From NCBI GenBank assembly GCA_029961745.1, contig CP124680.1, forward strand, positions 2,728,001 to 2,792,000: a stretch of DNA of 64,000 nucleotides. The letters run 5' to 3'. Of the stretch, positions 1 to 9,531 are shown piece after piece (position 1 is the stretch's first letter; each line of letters begins with the position of its first letter). The notes below the pieces were generated by a model. The model saw only the letters and a list, made by a program, of their open reading frames with translations, ran no database searches and was not told the origin of the DNA. This stretch comes from Nocardioides sp. L-11A. Lineage in GTDB: Bacteria > Actinomycetota > Actinomycetes > Propionibacteriales > Nocardioidaceae. Made by a program: the position numbers and the translations under genes.

Positions 1-205
1 CGGTGACGACGTGATGCTGACCTCCGGAATCTTCGGGACCATCACCGGCTCCACCGACGAGCACGTCGAGCTCGAGATCGCGCCCGGAGTCGTGATCCGG
101 GTCGTGCGCGGCGCCGTCGCGTCGGTGCGCCGCGAGGCCGAGCCCGCGCCGGAGCCCGCCGAGTCGCGGTCCGACGACCTCCCCGACGACGAAGAGGAGC
201 GCTGA
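1..205 (+). CDS. yajC: Sec translocase accessory subunit YajC, 3' part only
   Basis: The open frame enters from the left edge (codons in frame from base 2) and stops at 203-205, so only the C-terminal part is present and the real start lies upstream. The visible protein reads through 'VMLTSGIFGTI' and 'APGVVIRVVRGAV', the conserved soluble part of YajC that follows its single membrane helix, and ends in an acidic, proline-rich tail. YajC associates with SecD-SecF in the membrane. The stop is 3 bases before secD, which fits a yajC-secD-secF operon. Internal GTG/ATG codons at 11 and 14 are not needed as starts. Confidence 0.9.
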   Translation, partial: GDDVMLTSGIFGTITGSTDEHVELEIAPGVVIRVVRGAVASVRREAEPAPEPAESRSDDLPDDEEER

Positions 206-208
206 GCC

Positions 209-2023
209 ATGGCGGCCCGCCGTCCGCGCCCTGGGCGCAATCTCGTCGTCTTCTTCCTCGGACTCGCCATCCTCTACGGCCTCACCGCACTCTCGCAGGC
301 CAGCGTCGAGGAGCCGGAGAAGCCCTGGCGCCCGGCGCTGGGCCTCGACCTCCAGGGCGGCACTCGCATCACCCTGACCGCCGAGAAGGCCCCCTCCAAG
401 GAGAACCTCGACGAGGCCCGCCGGATCATCGACCAGCGCGTCAACGGCTCCGGTGTCGCCGAGGCCGCGGTCACGACCCAGGGCGGCCGCAATATCGTGG
501 TCGAGGTGCCCGGCAAGACCAAGAACCGCGGCCAGCTCGAGGACACCGTCAAGCGCCAGGCACAGCTGCGCTTCCGTCTCGTCGCCTGCTCCGACGTCCG
601 CCCGGGAGCGTGCGCCGCGGGGACCGGCACCGATCCGATGGGCGGCGGCCTCGGCCGGGCCCCGCTCTCGCTCGCCGAGGACGACCCGACCGACGGTGCG
701 AGCGACGCCGCCACCGACGCGCCCGCCGAGGGCGCGACGGACGCCCCGTCCGACGCGCCCACGGATGCTCCCACGGACGCGCCGGCCGACACCCCGACCG
801 ACGCGCCCGCGGCCGGCGATCCCGCCGGCGACGGCGAGAAGTGGACCGTCGAGGACGACATCGCCTGGTCCCGCGCGCCCGACCAGGCGGCGATCACGGC
901 GTTCAACTCCTACACCTGTGACCCGAAGGGCGTCCTCGTCGACGCCGAGGGCAAGCCCGCCGACCTGCCCGACGACCCCGACCAGCCGGTCGTGGTGTGC
1001 TCGACGCCCGACAAGGACAACGGCGTCATCAAGTTCCTGCTGAGCCGCTCCGTCGTCGAGGGCACCGAGCTCGACGACGCCAGCGCGCAGACCCCGCAGA
1101 ACGGCGTCGGCTGGGTCGTCGCCATCGAGATGGGCAACAGCAAGGACCGGGCGCACCCCAAGGGCTCGCCGGGTGCTGCCTCGGACTTCGAGGCGGTCAC
1201 CCGCGCCTTCGCAGGCACCGACGAGCAGTTCGCCGTCGTCCTCGACTCCCAGGTGCTGACCTACCCGGTCCTCAACAGCGTCATCACCGACGGCCGCTCG
1301 CAGATCGAGGGGGACTTCACCGAGCAGGAGGCCCTCGACCTGGCCAACAGCCTGAAGTTCGGTGCGCTGCCCATCAAGTTCAACGACGAGCAGACCTCCG
1401 TCGAGGAGATCGGCCCGTCGCTGGCCGGCAACCAGCTCTCCGCGGGCCTGACCGCAGGCGCGATCGGCCTCGCGCTGGTCATGCTCTACTGCCTCGTCTA
1501 CTACCGCGGGCTCGGCCTGGTGGTGGTCAGCTCGCTCTTCGTGGCGGCGATCATCACCTACGCCATGGTGCTGCTGCTGAGCAAGACCGCCGGCTTCACG
1601 CTGACCCTGCCCGGCATCGCCGGTCTGATCATCGCGGTCGGCATCACCGCCGACTCGTTCGTCATCTTCTTCGAACGCATCCGCGACGAGATGCGCGAGG
1701 GCAAGTCGATGCGGGTCGCGGTGGAGACCGGCTGGGCCCGGGCCCGGGTCACCCGGGTCGCGGCCAACACGGTCCAGATCCTCTCGGCGCTGGTGCTCTA
1801 CATCTTCGCCACCGGCGCGGTGAAGGGCTTCGGCTTCGCGCTCGGCCTGACCACCCTGATCGACCTCGCGGTGCTGTTCTGGTTCACCAAGCCGATGGTG
1901 TCCTGGCTCGCCCAGTTCAAGCTCTTCAACTCCGGGCACAAGCTGTCCGGCCTCAGCAAGGAGACGCTGGGCATGGATGTCACGCCCTCCCGGCCCGCCG
2001 CTGTCGCGGGAGGTGACGCCTGA
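209..2023 (+). CDS. secD: protein translocase subunit SecD
   Basis: This is the proton-motive-force-driven subunit that helps pull exported proteins across the membrane and release them. Visible features are an N-terminal membrane segment (about residues 13-30), the SecD signature 'LGLDLQGGTRITL' near residues 47-59, a periplasmic domain, and a C-terminal membrane region (about 410-575) with 'GLIIAVGITADSFVIFFERIRDE', typical of SecD/SecF permeases. At 604 residues it carries an insert rich in Asp, Ala, Pro and Thr (about 165-210, repeats of 'TDAP') in the periplasmic part. The start ATG lies 3 bases after yajC. The stop overlaps the secF start (TGATG), so translation is probably coupled. Confidence 0.96.
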   Translation: MAARRPRPGRNLVVFFLGLAILYGLTALSQASVEEPEKPWRPALGLDLQGGTRITLTAEKAPSKENLDEARRIIDQRVNGSGVAEAAVTTQGGRNIVVEVPGKTKNRGQLEDTVKRQAQLRFRLVACSDVRPGACAAGTGTDPMGGGLGRAPLSLAEDDPTDGASDAATDAPAEGATDAPSDAPTDAPTDAPADTPTDAPAAGDPAGDGEKWTVEDDIAWSRAPDQAAITAFNSYTCDPKGVLVDAEGKPADLPDDPDQPVVVCSTPDKDNGVIKFLLSRSVVEGTELDDASAQTPQNGVGWVVAIEMGNSKDRAHPKGSPGAASDFEAVTRAFAGTDEQFAVVLDSQVLTYPVLNSVITDGRSQIEGDFTEQEALDLANSLKFGALPIKFNDEQTSVEEIGPSLAGNQLSAGLTAGAIGLALVMLYCLVYYRGLGLVVVSSLFVAAIITYAMVLLLSKTAGFTLTLPGIAGLIIAVGITADSFVIFFERIRDEMREGKSMRVAVETGWARARVTRVAANTVQILSALVLYIFATGAVKGFGFALGLTTLIDLAVLFWFTKPMVSWLAQFKLFNSGHKLSGLSKETLGMDVTPSRPAAVAGGDA

Positions 2024-3297
2024 TGGGCAAGATGTCCCGGCTGGGCAACGACCTGTACCAGGGCCGCAAGTCGATCGACTTCGTCGGCAAGGTCTGGCTC
2101 TTCTACGGCATCTCGGCGGTGCTGGTCGCCGCCGCGATCCTGGTGCTCTTCCTCAAGCCGCTCAACATGGGCGTCGAGTTCACCGGCGGCACCACCGTCG
2201 CGGTGCCCGTCGGGTCGGGCAACGCCACGCAGGCTGCCGCCGACGACCTGCTCGAGAAGGTCGCCGGCTCGGGGATCGAGAACGCCGAGAACCCCACGGT
2301 CACGACCGAGGGCGACTCGACCCTGACCATCCAGGTCGAGAACCTCAGCGAGAAGCAGCGCGGTGAGATCACCGCCCTGGTCCACGAGGAGTTCCCGCAG
2401 GTCGACCAGGGCGACCTCTCGATCCAGGACATCGGACCGAGCTGGGGCCAGGAGGTCGCCAAGAAGGCGCTGATCGGTGTCGCGATCTTCCTGGTGCTCG
2501 TCGTGCTGTTCATCTGGGCCTACTTCCGCGAGTGGCGGATGTCCGTCGCGGCCCTGGTGGCGCTGATCCACGACGTGGTGCTCACCGTCGGCGTCTACGC
2601 CCTGTCCGGTTTCCAGGTGACGCCGGCCGCGGTGACCGGTGTGCTCGCGATCCTCGGCTTCTCGCTCTACGACACGGTGGTCGTGTTCGACAAGGTCAAG
2701 GAGAACACCACCACCCTGCGCAAGAACACGCAGTCGTACGCCGACGCGGCCAACCTCGCGGTCAACCAGACCCTGGTGCGCTCGATCAACACCTCGATCG
2801 TCGCGCTCATCCCGATCGGCGCGATCCTCTACGTCAGCGCGGTCCAGTTGGGCGCCAGCTCGCTGCAGGACCTCGCGCTCGCGCAGTTCGTCGGCATGGG
2901 TGTCGGCGTCTACTCCTCGGTCATGCTCGCCCCGCGCGTCCTGGTCCACCTGAAGATGCAGGAGACCGAGATGCAGATCCAGGCCCGGCGGGCCAAGGCG
3001 AAGCAGCGGGCGCTGGCCGACCGGTATGCCTCGGTCCCGGTCGCGACCGACGATGCACCCGTCGCGGGCCGTCGTGGCGACGACCCCGACGCCATCCCGG
3101 ACGAGCTGCTCGAGGACGAGTTCGAGATCGAGGTCGACGGCGGCGACCCGCCGACTCCGCGTCGTACGGCACCGCAGACGGATGCGGTCGGCAAGGGCCG
3201 GGTGGTGCCCACTGCCAGCCGCCCCGTCAGCGACAGCGGCAGCTCGGGCCGCAAGCAGCCCGTGCGCCAGGCGCGCTCCAAGCGCGGCAAGAAGTAG
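2023..3297 (+). CDS. secF: protein translocase subunit SecF
   Basis: Partner of SecD in the membrane-integral SecDF complex. The 424-residue protein has a first membrane helix near residues 25-45, the SecF signature 'MGVEFTGGT' near 47-55, a periplasmic domain, and a C-terminal block of membrane segments with '[17 protein letters not shown]', the equivalent of the SecD transporter motif. A charged, arginine- and lysine-rich cytoplasmic tail of about 100 residues follows; such tails are common in actinobacteria. Its ATG shares one base with the secD stop, and the ribosome-binding sequence GGGAGGTGA lies within secD. Confidence 0.96.
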   Translation: MGKMSRLGNDLYQGRKSIDFVGKVWLFYGISAVLVAAAILVLFLKPLNMGVEFTGGTTVAVPVGSGNATQAAADDLLEKVAGSGIENAENPTVTTEGDSTLTIQVENLSEKQRGEITALVHEEFPQVDQGDLSIQDIGPSWGQEVAKKALIGVAIFLVLVVLFIWAYFREWRMSVAALVALIHDVVLTVGVYALSGFQVTPAAVTGVLAILGFSLYDTVVVFDKVKENTTTLRKNTQSYADAANLAVNQTLVRSINTSIVALIPIGAILYVSAVQLGASSLQDLALAQFVGMGVGVYSSVMLAPRVLVHLKMQETEMQIQARRAKAKQRALADRYASVPVATDDAPVAGRRGDDPDAIPDELLEDEFEIEVDGGDPPTPRRTAPQTDAVGKGRVVPTASRPVSDSGSSGRKQPVRQARSKRGKK

Positions 3298-3301
3298 CGC
3301 G

Positions 3302-3859
3302 GTGGGCGATCGCGACGTCCGGGACCGCGCGGTCGACGCCCTGACCCGGCTGGTCCGCGACATCGCGGACTTCCCGGAGCCGGGGATCGTCTTCAAGGAC
3401 ATCACGCCGGTGCTGGCCGATCCGGCCGGCTTCGGCGCGGTGGTCGCCGCGATGGCCGAGGCCGGCCGGAGCGCGGGCGGCGAGGTCGTCGTCGACAAGG
3501 TCGTCGGGATGGAGGCGCGGGGGTTCATCCTCGCCGCACCGGTCGCCCTGGCACTCGGCGTCGGCTTCGCGCCGGTCCGCAAGGCCGGCAAGCTGCCGCA
3601 CCACACCCACCAGGTCGACTACGCCCTGGAGTACGGCGAGGCGGTGCTCGAGCTGCATCAGGACGCCGTCGCGCCGGGGGAGCGGGTGCTGCTGGTCGAC
3701 GACGTGCTCGCCACCGGCGGCACCGCGGGCGCGACCTGTGAGCTGGTCCGCCGCTGCGGCGCGGAGCCGACCGCCTTCGCGGTGCTGCTGGAGCTCGGCT
3801 TCCTCGACGGGCGCGCCGCCCTGGGCACCGTGCCGGTCAGCTCGCTGCTGACCGTGTGA
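3302..3859 (+). CDS. apt: adenine phosphoribosyltransferase
   Basis: Makes AMP from adenine and PRPP in purine salvage. The 185-residue protein shows the Apt opening '[18 protein letters not shown]', the '[17 protein letters not shown]' segment and the PRPP-binding motif '[17 protein letters not shown]' near residues 122-138. The frame is open further upstream into secF, but the GTG at 3302, 4 bases after the secF stop, gives a family-typical length and I chose it. Apt between secF and relA is a common actinobacterial order. It is probably read from the secDF transcript because I see no separate promoter. Confidence 0.94.
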   Translation: MGDRDVRDRAVDALTRLVRDIADFPEPGIVFKDITPVLADPAGFGAVVAAMAEAGRSAGGEVVVDKVVGMEARGFILAAPVALALGVGFAPVRKAGKLPHHTHQVDYALEYGEAVLELHQDAVAPGERVLLVDDVLATGGTAGATCELVRRCGAEPTAFAVLLELGFLDGRAALGTVPVSSLLTV

Positions 3860-3933
3860 CGCTCCGCCGGCGTCGTACCACGCACAGCGCGCTCCTGCGC
3901 GCCACTGCTCGACGGGGGCCGCGCGGGCGCCAC

Positions 3934-3939
3934 TAGACT
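3934..3939 (+). promoter_or_regulatory. -10 box of relA, probable leaderless promoter
   Basis: TAGACT ends 6 bases before the relA ATG at 3946. With the usual 6-7 base distance from the -10 box to the first transcribed base, the mRNA would begin at or next to the start codon. No Shine-Dalgarno sequence is present. Confidence 0.6.
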
Positions 3940-3945
3940 GGGGCG

Positions 3946-6267
3946 ATGACCGAGGAGCGCACGACCCCCCGCGTATCGCCGCGGGTGCCGTCCGCGCCCG
4001 CCCCGGTCCCCAGCGAGCCCGGCGGCGGCCGTGGTGTGCGTGCCCGGCTGGCCCGGATGGGCAGCCGCAGCCAGGGCGCCAACCCGGTCCTGGAGCCGCT
4101 GTTCCGGGCGGTCCGCGCCAACCACCCGAAGGCCGACCTCCCACTGCTGGAGCGCGCCTATGTCACCGCCGAGCGGCTGCACGCCGACCAGAAGCGGAAG
4201 AGCGGCGACCCCTACATCACCCATCCGCTGGCGGTGACCACCATCCTCGCCGGCATCGGCATGACGGAGCCGACGCTCGTCGCCGCGCTGCTGCACGACA
4301 CCGTCGAGGACACGCCGTACACCCTGGAGGAGTGTCGCCGCGACTTCGGCGACGAGGTCGCGCTGCTCGTCGACGGAGTGACCAAGCTCGACAAGGTCGT
4401 CTACGGCGACTCGGCCAATGCCGAGACGATCCGCAAGATGATCGTGGCGATGTCCCGCGACATCCGGGTGCTGGTCATCAAGCTCGCCGACCGGCTCCAC
4501 AACATGCGCACGCTGCGCTTCGTCAAGCAGTCCACGCAGGAGCGCAAGGCCCGCGAGACCCTCGACATCTACGCCCCGCTGGCCCACCGGCTCGGCATGA
4601 ACACGATCAAGTGGGAGCTCGAGGACCTCGCCTTCGCGACCCTCCACCCGAAGATCTACGACGAGATCGTGCGCCTGGTCGCCGAGCGGGCGCCCTCGCG
4701 CGACTCGTTCCTGGCCGAGGTGATCAGCCAGGTCGAGAAGGACCTGCGCGAGGCCAAGATCAAGGCGACGGTGACCGGCCGGCCGAAGCACTACTACTCG
4801 ATCTACCAGAAGATGATCGTCGGCGGGCGCGACTTCTCCGACATCTATGACCTCGTGGGCATCCGCATCCTGGTCGAGGAGGACCGCGACTGCTACGGCG
4901 TCCTCGGCGTCCTGCACTCCCGGTGGAACCCGGTCCTGGGTCGGTTCAAGGACTACGTCGCGATGCCGAAGTTCAACATGTACCAGTCGCTGCACACCAC
5001 CGTGATCGGCCCGCAGGGCAAGCCGGTGGAGATGCAGATCCGGACCTTCGCCATGCACCGCCGGGCCGAGTACGGCGTCGCGGCGCACTGGAAGTACAAG
5101 GAGGACGGCCGCGCCGGCAACGACACCGACAGGCCGGGCGATCTCGACGATATGAGCTGGGTGCGCCAGCTGCTCGACTGGCAGAGCGAGGTCGAGGACC
5201 CCGGCGAGTTCCTGGAGTCGCTGCGCTTCGAGATCAACCAGGCCGAGACCTACGTCTTCACCCCCCGCGGCGACGTGATCGCGCTGCCGTCGGGCTCGAC
5301 CCCGGTCGACTTCGCGTACGCCGTCCACACCGAGGTCGGCCACCGCACCATCGGCGCCCGCGTCAACGGCCGTCTGGTGCCGCTGGAGTCGACGCTCGAG
5401 AACGGCGACGTCGTCGAGGTGTTCACCTCCAAGGCCGAGGGCGCCGGGCCGTCGCGCGACTGGCTGAACTTCGTGAAGTCCCCGCGCGCCCGCTCCAAGA
5501 TCCGTCAGTGGTTCACCAAGGAGCGGCGTGAGGAGGCGATCGAGCGCGGCAAGGACGAGATCGCCAAGCTGATGCGCAAGGAGGGCCTGCCGCTCAAGCG
5601 GCTGCTCTCCCACGACTCGCTGACCCTGGTCGCCAGCGCCTTCCGGCTCAGCGACGTCTCGGCCCTGTACGCCGCCGTCGGCGAGGGCAATCTCGGCGCC
5701 CAGACGGTGGTCCGCCGGGTCATCGAGCTCCACGGCGGCGACGAGGGCGCCCAGGAGGACCTCGCCGAGGCCGTCACCATCACCGGCCGCCGCGGGCGGC
5801 CGAGTCGCGCGTCCGGGGGCGATGCGGGCGTCATCGTGACCGGGTCGCCCGACGTCTGGGTGAAGCTGGCCAAGTGCTGCACCCCGGTGCCCCCCGACAC
5901 CATCCTCGGCTTCGTCACCAAGGGCGGCGGGGTCTCGGTCCACCGCAAGGACTGCACCAACGCCGCCAGCCTGCTGGCCCAACCGGAGAAGCTGGTCGAC
6001 GTCGAGTGGGCGCCCACCGGCCAGTCGACCTTCCTGGTCAACATCCAGGTCGAGGCGCTGGATCGCTCGCGGCTGCTCTCGGACATCACGATGGTGCTCT
6101 CCGACGCCCACGTGAACATCCTGTCGGCGAACCTCACGACCTCGCGTGACCGTGTCGCGAAGTCCCGCTTCACCTTCGAGATGGCCGACGCCAAGCACCT
6201 CGACACGGTCCTCAGCGCCGTCCGCTCGGTCCCCGGTGTCTTCGACGCCTACCGCGTGACGCAGTAG
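3946..6267 (+). CDS. relA: bifunctional (p)ppGpp synthetase/hydrolase, RelA/SpoT family
   Basis: Makes and degrades the stringent-response alarmone. The 773-residue protein has the full long-RSH layout. The HD hydrolase domain contains 'LLHDTVEDT' near residues 115-123, with metal-binding His and Asp intact. The synthetase domain has '[12 protein letters not shown]' and '[12 protein letters not shown]', then '[10 protein letters not shown]'. A TGS domain starts near residue 434 ('[14 protein letters not shown]'), a conserved '[11 protein letters not shown]' segment follows, and an ACT domain ends the protein (about 690-773). Both active domains look intact, so both activities are expected. 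The N-terminal 40 residues are Pro/Arg-rich and unconserved. Confidence 0.96.
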   Translation: MTEERTTPRVSPRVPSAPAPVPSEPGGGRGVRARLARMGSRSQGANPVLEPLFRAVRANHPKADLPLLERAYVTAERLHADQKRKSGDPYITHPLAVTTILAGIGMTEPTLVAALLHDTVEDTPYTLEECRRDFGDEVALLVDGVTKLDKVVYGDSANAETIRKMIVAMSRDIRVLVIKLADRLHNMRTLRFVKQSTQERKARETLDIYAPLAHRLGMNTIKWELEDLAFATLHPKIYDEIVRLVAERAPSRDSFLAEVISQVEKDLREAKIKATVTGRPKHYYSIYQKMIVGGRDFSDIYDLVGIRILVEEDRDCYGVLGVLHSRWNPVLGRFKDYVAMPKFNMYQSLHTTVIGPQGKPVEMQIRTFAMHRRAEYGVAAHWKYKEDGRAGNDTDRPGDLDDMSWVRQLLDWQSEVEDPGEFLESLRFEINQAETYVFTPRGDVIALPSGSTPVDFAYAVHTEVGHRTIGARVNGRLVPLESTLENGDVVEVFTSKAEGAGPSRDWLNFVKSPRARSKIRQWFTKERREEAIERGKDEIAKLMRKEGLPLKRLLSHDSLTLVASAFRLSDVSALYAAVGEGNLGAQTVVRRVIELHGGDEGAQEDLAEAVTITGRRGRPSRASGGDAGVIVTGSPDVWVKLAKCCTPVPPDTILGFVTKGGGVSVHRKDCTNAASLLAQPEKLVDVEWAPTGQSTFLVNIQVEALDRSRLLSDITMVLSDAHVNILSANLTTSRDRVAKSRFTFEMADAKHLDTVLSAVRSVPGVFDAYRVTQ

Positions 6268-6280
6268 GGGGCGCGGGCTT

Positions 6281-6344
6281 TGACGGAATCGCCGGTCGAC
6301 CGGCGATTCCGTCACTGGACGGCTGTTGCAACGCGCGACAAGTG
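6281..6344 (+). repeat. palindromic repeat, left copy, downstream of relA
   Basis: A perfect 34-base palindrome occupies 6281-6314, starting 13 bases after the relA stop. It is followed at 6325-6344 by GTTGCAAC, three bases, then CGACAAGTG. The central 26 bases (6285-6310) are identical to the centre of the palindrome at 7463-7498, and the GTTGCAAC/CGACAAGTG pair recurs at 7446-7465. It may act as a relA terminator (no T-run is seen), a REP-like element, or both. Confidence 0.8.
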
Positions 6345-6442
6345 ACAGAACTGGCCGTCAAGCAGGCCGTGAGCAGGGCGTATCCACAGGCCGCTGCGCT
6401 GCCGGGGCCGATCTGTCGGTACCGCTGTGCACCGTCGTTCCC

Positions 6443-7405
6443 ATGCAGATCCCCTCCGATGACCCGCGTCTCCTCCAGATCGATCTTCGCGCCGACCTCG
6501 TGCGCCTCGGCCACACCGATCGGTCGCTGGCCGCAGCCGTGCGCCGCGGAGAGCTGGACCGACCACGGCGTGGTGCCTACGTCTCGGCGGCCGAGTGGGC
6601 GCAGCTGTCCTCCGAGCAGCGGTACGCCGTGCGAGCCCGAGCGGTCGAGCGCCAGGCGCGCACCGAGGTGATCCTCAGTCACACCTCGGCCGTGCCCTTC
6701 CACGACGGCCCCCTCTGGGGACAGCAGTTGGAGGACGTCCACGTCACCCGCCGAGACGGCCTGACCGGTCGCAAGGAACGCGGCGTGCGGCAGCACCGAG
6801 GGCAGTTGCGGGACGACGACGTGGTCGCCGTCCACGACTTCCAGGTGAGCGCCCCGGCCCGCACCGTCCTCGAGTGCGCCACGGTGGCGTCGGTGGAATC
6901 GGCGCTGGTGGTGGCGAACGACTTCCTCCATCGGGGCCTGGTGACGCCACAAGAGCTGCATGAGCGCTACGACGAGGTGATGGCCCACTGGCCGCAGTCG
7001 CTGGGGACCCCGGTCGTCCTGCGTCTGGCCGACCCACGGATCGAGTCAGTGGGGGAGAGTCGGACCTTGTACTTCCTGTACCGGTCGAGCCTCCCCAAGC
7101 CCATCCCTCAGTTCGAGATCTGGGACGGTCTCGAGCTCGTCGCCAAGCTCGACTTCGCGCTTCCGGAGCACGGCATCTGGCTGGAGTTCGACGGCAGAGT
7201 CAAGTACGAGAGGTTCCTGCGGCCGGGTGAGTCGCCGGCGGATGCGGTCGTCCGCGAGAAGCTGAGGGAGGACCGCGTGGCCGAGCTGACTGGCTGGCGC
7301 TGCCTGCGGCTCACGTGGACCGACCTCGCGGACCCCGCACGACTCGCCGCTCGGATCCGCGCGCTGATCGAGTCCGTTGCCCGTGCCACGCGGCGCGCGA
7401 GCTGA
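6443..7405 (+). CDS. AbiEi-type winged-helix / DUF559-like nuclease-fold protein
   Basis: The first third of this 320-residue protein resembles the AbiEi-type antitoxin or transcription-repressor winged helix common in actinobacteria ('SLAAAVRRGELDRPRRGAYVS', then 'AVPFHDGPLW'). The C-terminal part ('LVAKLDFALPEHGIWLEFDG' near 232-251, then 'VREKLREDRVAELTGWRCLRL') resembles the DUF559/Vsr-like PD-(D/E)xK fold, with Asp and Glu/Asp in catalytic-like positions. No adjacent AbiEii toxin is seen, so a type IV toxin-antitoxin role is not supported. Many such proteins occur as orphans of unknown function. I chose the ATG at 6443 because the HTH begins soon after it; the frame is open to 6326. Related palindromic repeats lie on both sides. 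Confidence 0.75.
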   Translation: MQIPSDDPRLLQIDLRADLVRLGHTDRSLAAAVRRGELDRPRRGAYVSAAEWAQLSSEQRYAVRARAVERQARTEVILSHTSAVPFHDGPLWGQQLEDVHVTRRDGLTGRKERGVRQHRGQLRDDDVVAVHDFQVSAPARTVLECATVASVESALVVANDFLHRGLVTPQELHERYDEVMAHWPQSLGTPVVLRLADPRIESVGESRTLYFLYRSSLPKPIPQFEIWDGLELVAKLDFALPEHGIWLEFDGRVKYERFLRPGESPADAVVREKLREDRVAELTGWRCLRLTWTDLADPARLAARIRALIESVARATRRAS

Positions 7406-7445
7406 TCGGAGGCGACTTGGCGGGTGTTTCCTGCGCTTGACCTGC

Positions 7446-7498
7446 GTTGCAACGGCCGACAAGTGCAGGAATCGCCGGTCGACCGGCGATTCCTGCAC
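7446..7498 (-). repeat. palindromic repeat, right copy
   Basis: GTTGCAAC at 7446-7453 and CGACAAGTG at 7457-7465 run into a perfect 36-base palindrome at 7463-7498. Its central 26 bases match those at 6285-6310. Relative to the left copy, the palindrome lies on the other side of the GTTGCAAC box, so the two face each other across the AbiEi/DUF559 gene. The palindrome sits between two convergent genes, with stops at 7405 (+) and 7513 (-), and could terminate both. Confidence 0.8.
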
Positions 7499-7512
7499 CA
7501 GGAGTCAGCAGC

Positions 7513-8751
7513 TCAGCTGAAGTCGGCGGACGCCTTCTTGGCCATCTCCAGGAAGGACCGGCGTCCCTCGAGGTTCTCCTCGAGCTCGCGGACCCTCTTC
7601 TCGTCGCCCCGGGCACGGGCGGCGTCGAGCTTGGCCTCGGCCTCGGCGATGGCGGACTCGAGCTTGGTGACCATGTCGTCGGCGCGGGCCGACTTCTCGG
7701 GATCGGTACGACGCCACTGGTCGTCCTCGGCGCGCCGGATGACCTGCTCGACGGCGCGCATCCGGCCCTCGAGGTCCTTGATCCGGTCGCGGGGGACCTT
7801 GCCGGCCTCGTCCCACTTCTCGGCGACGACCCGGAAGGCCGCCTTGGCGGCGGCGAGGTCGCCGGAGGACTCCAGCACCGGCAGGATCGCCTCGGCCTCG
7901 ACCAGCAGCGCCTCCTTGACGACGGCGTTCGCGGCGAACTCCGAGTCGAGGGCGGCGTTCGCGGCGTCGCGGGCGCCGAAGAAGGTGTCCTGGGCGCCGC
8001 GGAAGCGGCGCCAGAGCTCGTCGTCGACGGCCTTCGGGGCCGGGCCGGCGGCCTTCCAGTCGCGCATCAGGTCGCGGTAGCGGCCCGAGGTCGGACCCCA
8101 CTCGGTGGACGAGGCCAGGGCCTCGGCCTCCTTGACCAGCCGCTCCTTCACGACGCGGGCACCCTCGCGCTTCTCGTCCTGCTCGGCGAAGTGCGACTTG
8201 CGCGCCTTGGTGTACGCCGAGCGCGCGGAGGAGAACCGGCGCCAGAGCTCGTCGTCGGCGGACTTGTCGATGCGGGGGAGCTTCTTCCACTCCTCGAGAA
8301 GCTCGCGCAGCCGGTTGGCGCCGTTGCGCCAGTCGCGGCCGCCGGCGATCTTCTCCGCCTCACCGGCGAGTCGCTCCTTCTCGGCGCGAGCGTCGGCGAC
8401 GCGCTGGGCCTTGGCCGCACGCCGGGCGTCGCGCTGGGTGGCGATCACGGGCCCGAGTTCGTCCAGCTTGCGCACCAAGGCGTTGAGGTCTCCGACGGCG
8501 TGCACGTCGACGAGTTGCTCGCGCACGAGCTTGACCGAGGAGGTCGCCTCCTCGGGCGACAGCACGCCGGTCAGCACCCGTTGGTGGAGCAGATCCACCT
8601 CGAGTGAGAGGTTCTCGTACCGTTTGGTGTAGAAGGCCAGAGCCTCCTCGGGCGTCGCGTCGGGCATCTGCCCGACCGCCCGCTCGCCGTCGGTCGTCTT
8701 CACGTAGACGGTGCCGTCGTCGCCGACGCGGCCCCAGTCGGAGGTAGTCAC
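7513..8751 (-). CDS. DUF349 domain-containing protein
   Basis: A 412-residue, charged, largely alpha-helical protein with at least three tandem DUF349 units. The repeated core is visible as 'WRNGANRLRELLEEWKKL', 'SGRYRDLMRDWKAAGPAP' and 'KAAFRVVAEKWDEAGKVP', each followed by a helix with 'DDELWRRF' or a related segment. The C-terminus is a predicted coiled coil ('ADDMVTKLESAIAEAEAKL'). The function of the family is not established. It is transcribed divergently from the metallo-hydrolase at 8798 and convergently with the AbiEi/DUF559 gene. The start is GTG at 8749-8751. Confidence 0.88.
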   Translation of the reverse strand: MTTSDWGRVGDDGTVYVKTTDGERAVGQMPDATPEEALAFYTKRYENLSLEVDLLHQRVLTGVLSPEEATSSVKLVREQLVDVHAVGDLNALVRKLDELGPVIATQRDARRAAKAQRVADARAEKERLAGEAEKIAGGRDWRNGANRLRELLEEWKKLPRIDKSADDELWRRFSSARSAYTKARKSHFAEQDEKREGARVVKERLVKEAEALASSTEWGPTSGRYRDLMRDWKAAGPAPKAVDDELWRRFRGAQDTFFGARDAANAALDSEFAANAVVKEALLVEAEAILPVLESSGDLAAAKAAFRVVAEKWDEAGKVPRDRIKDLEGRMRAVEQVIRRAEDDQWRRTDPEKSARADDMVTKLESAIAEAEAKLDAARARGDEKRVRELEENLEGRRSFLEMAKKASADFS

Positions 8752-8759
8752 AATGGCCC

Positions 8760-8765
8760 ATGCTA
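8760..8765 (-). promoter_or_regulatory. -10 box of the DUF349 gene
   Basis: On the reverse strand TAGCAT lies 8 bases before the GTG start at 8751, with no ribosome-binding sequence between. A near-leaderless transcript is likely. Confidence 0.45.
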
Positions 8766-8785
8766 ATCAAAGCCGGAGCCCTCGA

Positions 8786-8791
8786 TAGGCT
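8786..8791 (+). promoter_or_regulatory. -10 box of the metallo-hydrolase gene
   Basis: TAGGCT ends 6 bases before the GTG at 8798, consistent with a leaderless mRNA. It is divergent from the DUF349 promoter only 20 bases away. Confidence 0.5.
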
Positions 8792-8797
8792 GGGCCG

Positions 8798-9523
8798 GTG
8801 CTGATCGCCGCTTTCCCCGCTGGACCATGGGGCACCAACTGCTACGTCGCGGCCACGGCACCGGGTGCCGAGTGCGTCGTCATCGACCCCGGCAAGGATG
8901 CCGCGGACGGCGTCGCGGAGGTCGTCAGGGAGCACCGTCTCAAGCCGGTGGCCGTCCTGCTGACCCATGGCCACATCGACCACATGTGGTCGGTGACGCC
9001 CGTCGCCGGCGCCTACGACGCCACGGCCTGGATCCATCCCGGCGATCGACACCTCCTGGCCGACCCGATGGCCGGCATCTCGCGCGAGTCGGCGGGCATG
9101 CTGCTCGGCGGCGACTACGAGTTCACCGAGCCCGACGACGTCGCGGAGCTGTCCGACGGCGTCGCGCTCGAGCTGGCCGGCCTGAGCTTCGTCATCGACC
9201 ACACGCCGGGGCACACCGCCGGCTCGGTGACCTTCCGTACGCCGTGGGACGCTCCCGACGGTCCGCCGATCTCCGAGGTGATGTTCTCGGGCGATCTGCT
9301 CTTCCAGGGCTCGATCGGCCGCACCGACCTGCCCGGCGGCGACCACGCCGCGATGCTCCGCTCGCTCAGCGCCAAGGTGCTGCCCCTGGCCGACGACATC
9401 GTCGTGCTGCCCGGACACGGCGAGCAGACGTCCATCGGCCGCGAGCGCGCGACCAATCCCTTCCTGCTCGACCTGATCGAGACCGCCGGCGAGTCCGCCG
9501 GACGAGTCACCCGAGGACTGTGA
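8798..9523 (+). CDS. metallo-beta-lactamase-fold hydrolase (glyoxalase II-like)
   Basis: This 241-residue protein has the MBL metal motif HxHxDH at H57-H59-D61-H62 ('THGHIDHMW'), further metal ligands in 'HTPGHTAGS' and 'MFSGDLLF', and the terminal 'LPGHGEQTS'. The family includes hydroxyacylglutathione hydrolases and related thioesterases; the true substrate cannot be told from sequence. It probably forms an operon with hisS, whose GTG/ATG start overlaps or closely follows this stop. The hydrolase-hisS pairing recurs in actinobacteria (from memory). The start is GTG, placed 6 bases after a -10 box. Confidence 0.9.
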   Translation: MLIAAFPAGPWGTNCYVAATAPGAECVVIDPGKDAADGVAEVVREHRLKPVAVLLTHGHIDHMWSVTPVAGAYDATAWIHPGDRHLLADPMAGISRESAGMLLGGDYEFTEPDDVAELSDGVALELAGLSFVIDHTPGHTAGSVTFRTPWDAPDGPPISEVMFSGDLLFQGSIGRTDLPGGDHAAMLRSLSAKVLPLADDIVVLPGHGEQTSIGRERATNPFLLDLIETAGESAGRVTRGL

Positions 9524-9531
9524 CGACCCGC

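Noticed and set aside
1798..3606. A 602-codon reverse-strand open frame opposite secD, secF and apt
   Set aside because: The three forward genes are unmistakable. The reverse product is repetitive charged sequence without a family.
3658..6315. An 885-codon open frame on the reverse strand covering relA
   Set aside because: It lies wholly opposite relA and apt, is composed of low-complexity Arg/Gly/Asp-rich sequence with no recognisable motif, and is the usual shadow of a high-GC gene.
6443..7405. A complete type IV AbiE toxin-antitoxin system
   Set aside because: Only the AbiEi-like component is found. Neither neighbour resembles the AbiEii nucleotidyltransferase toxin.
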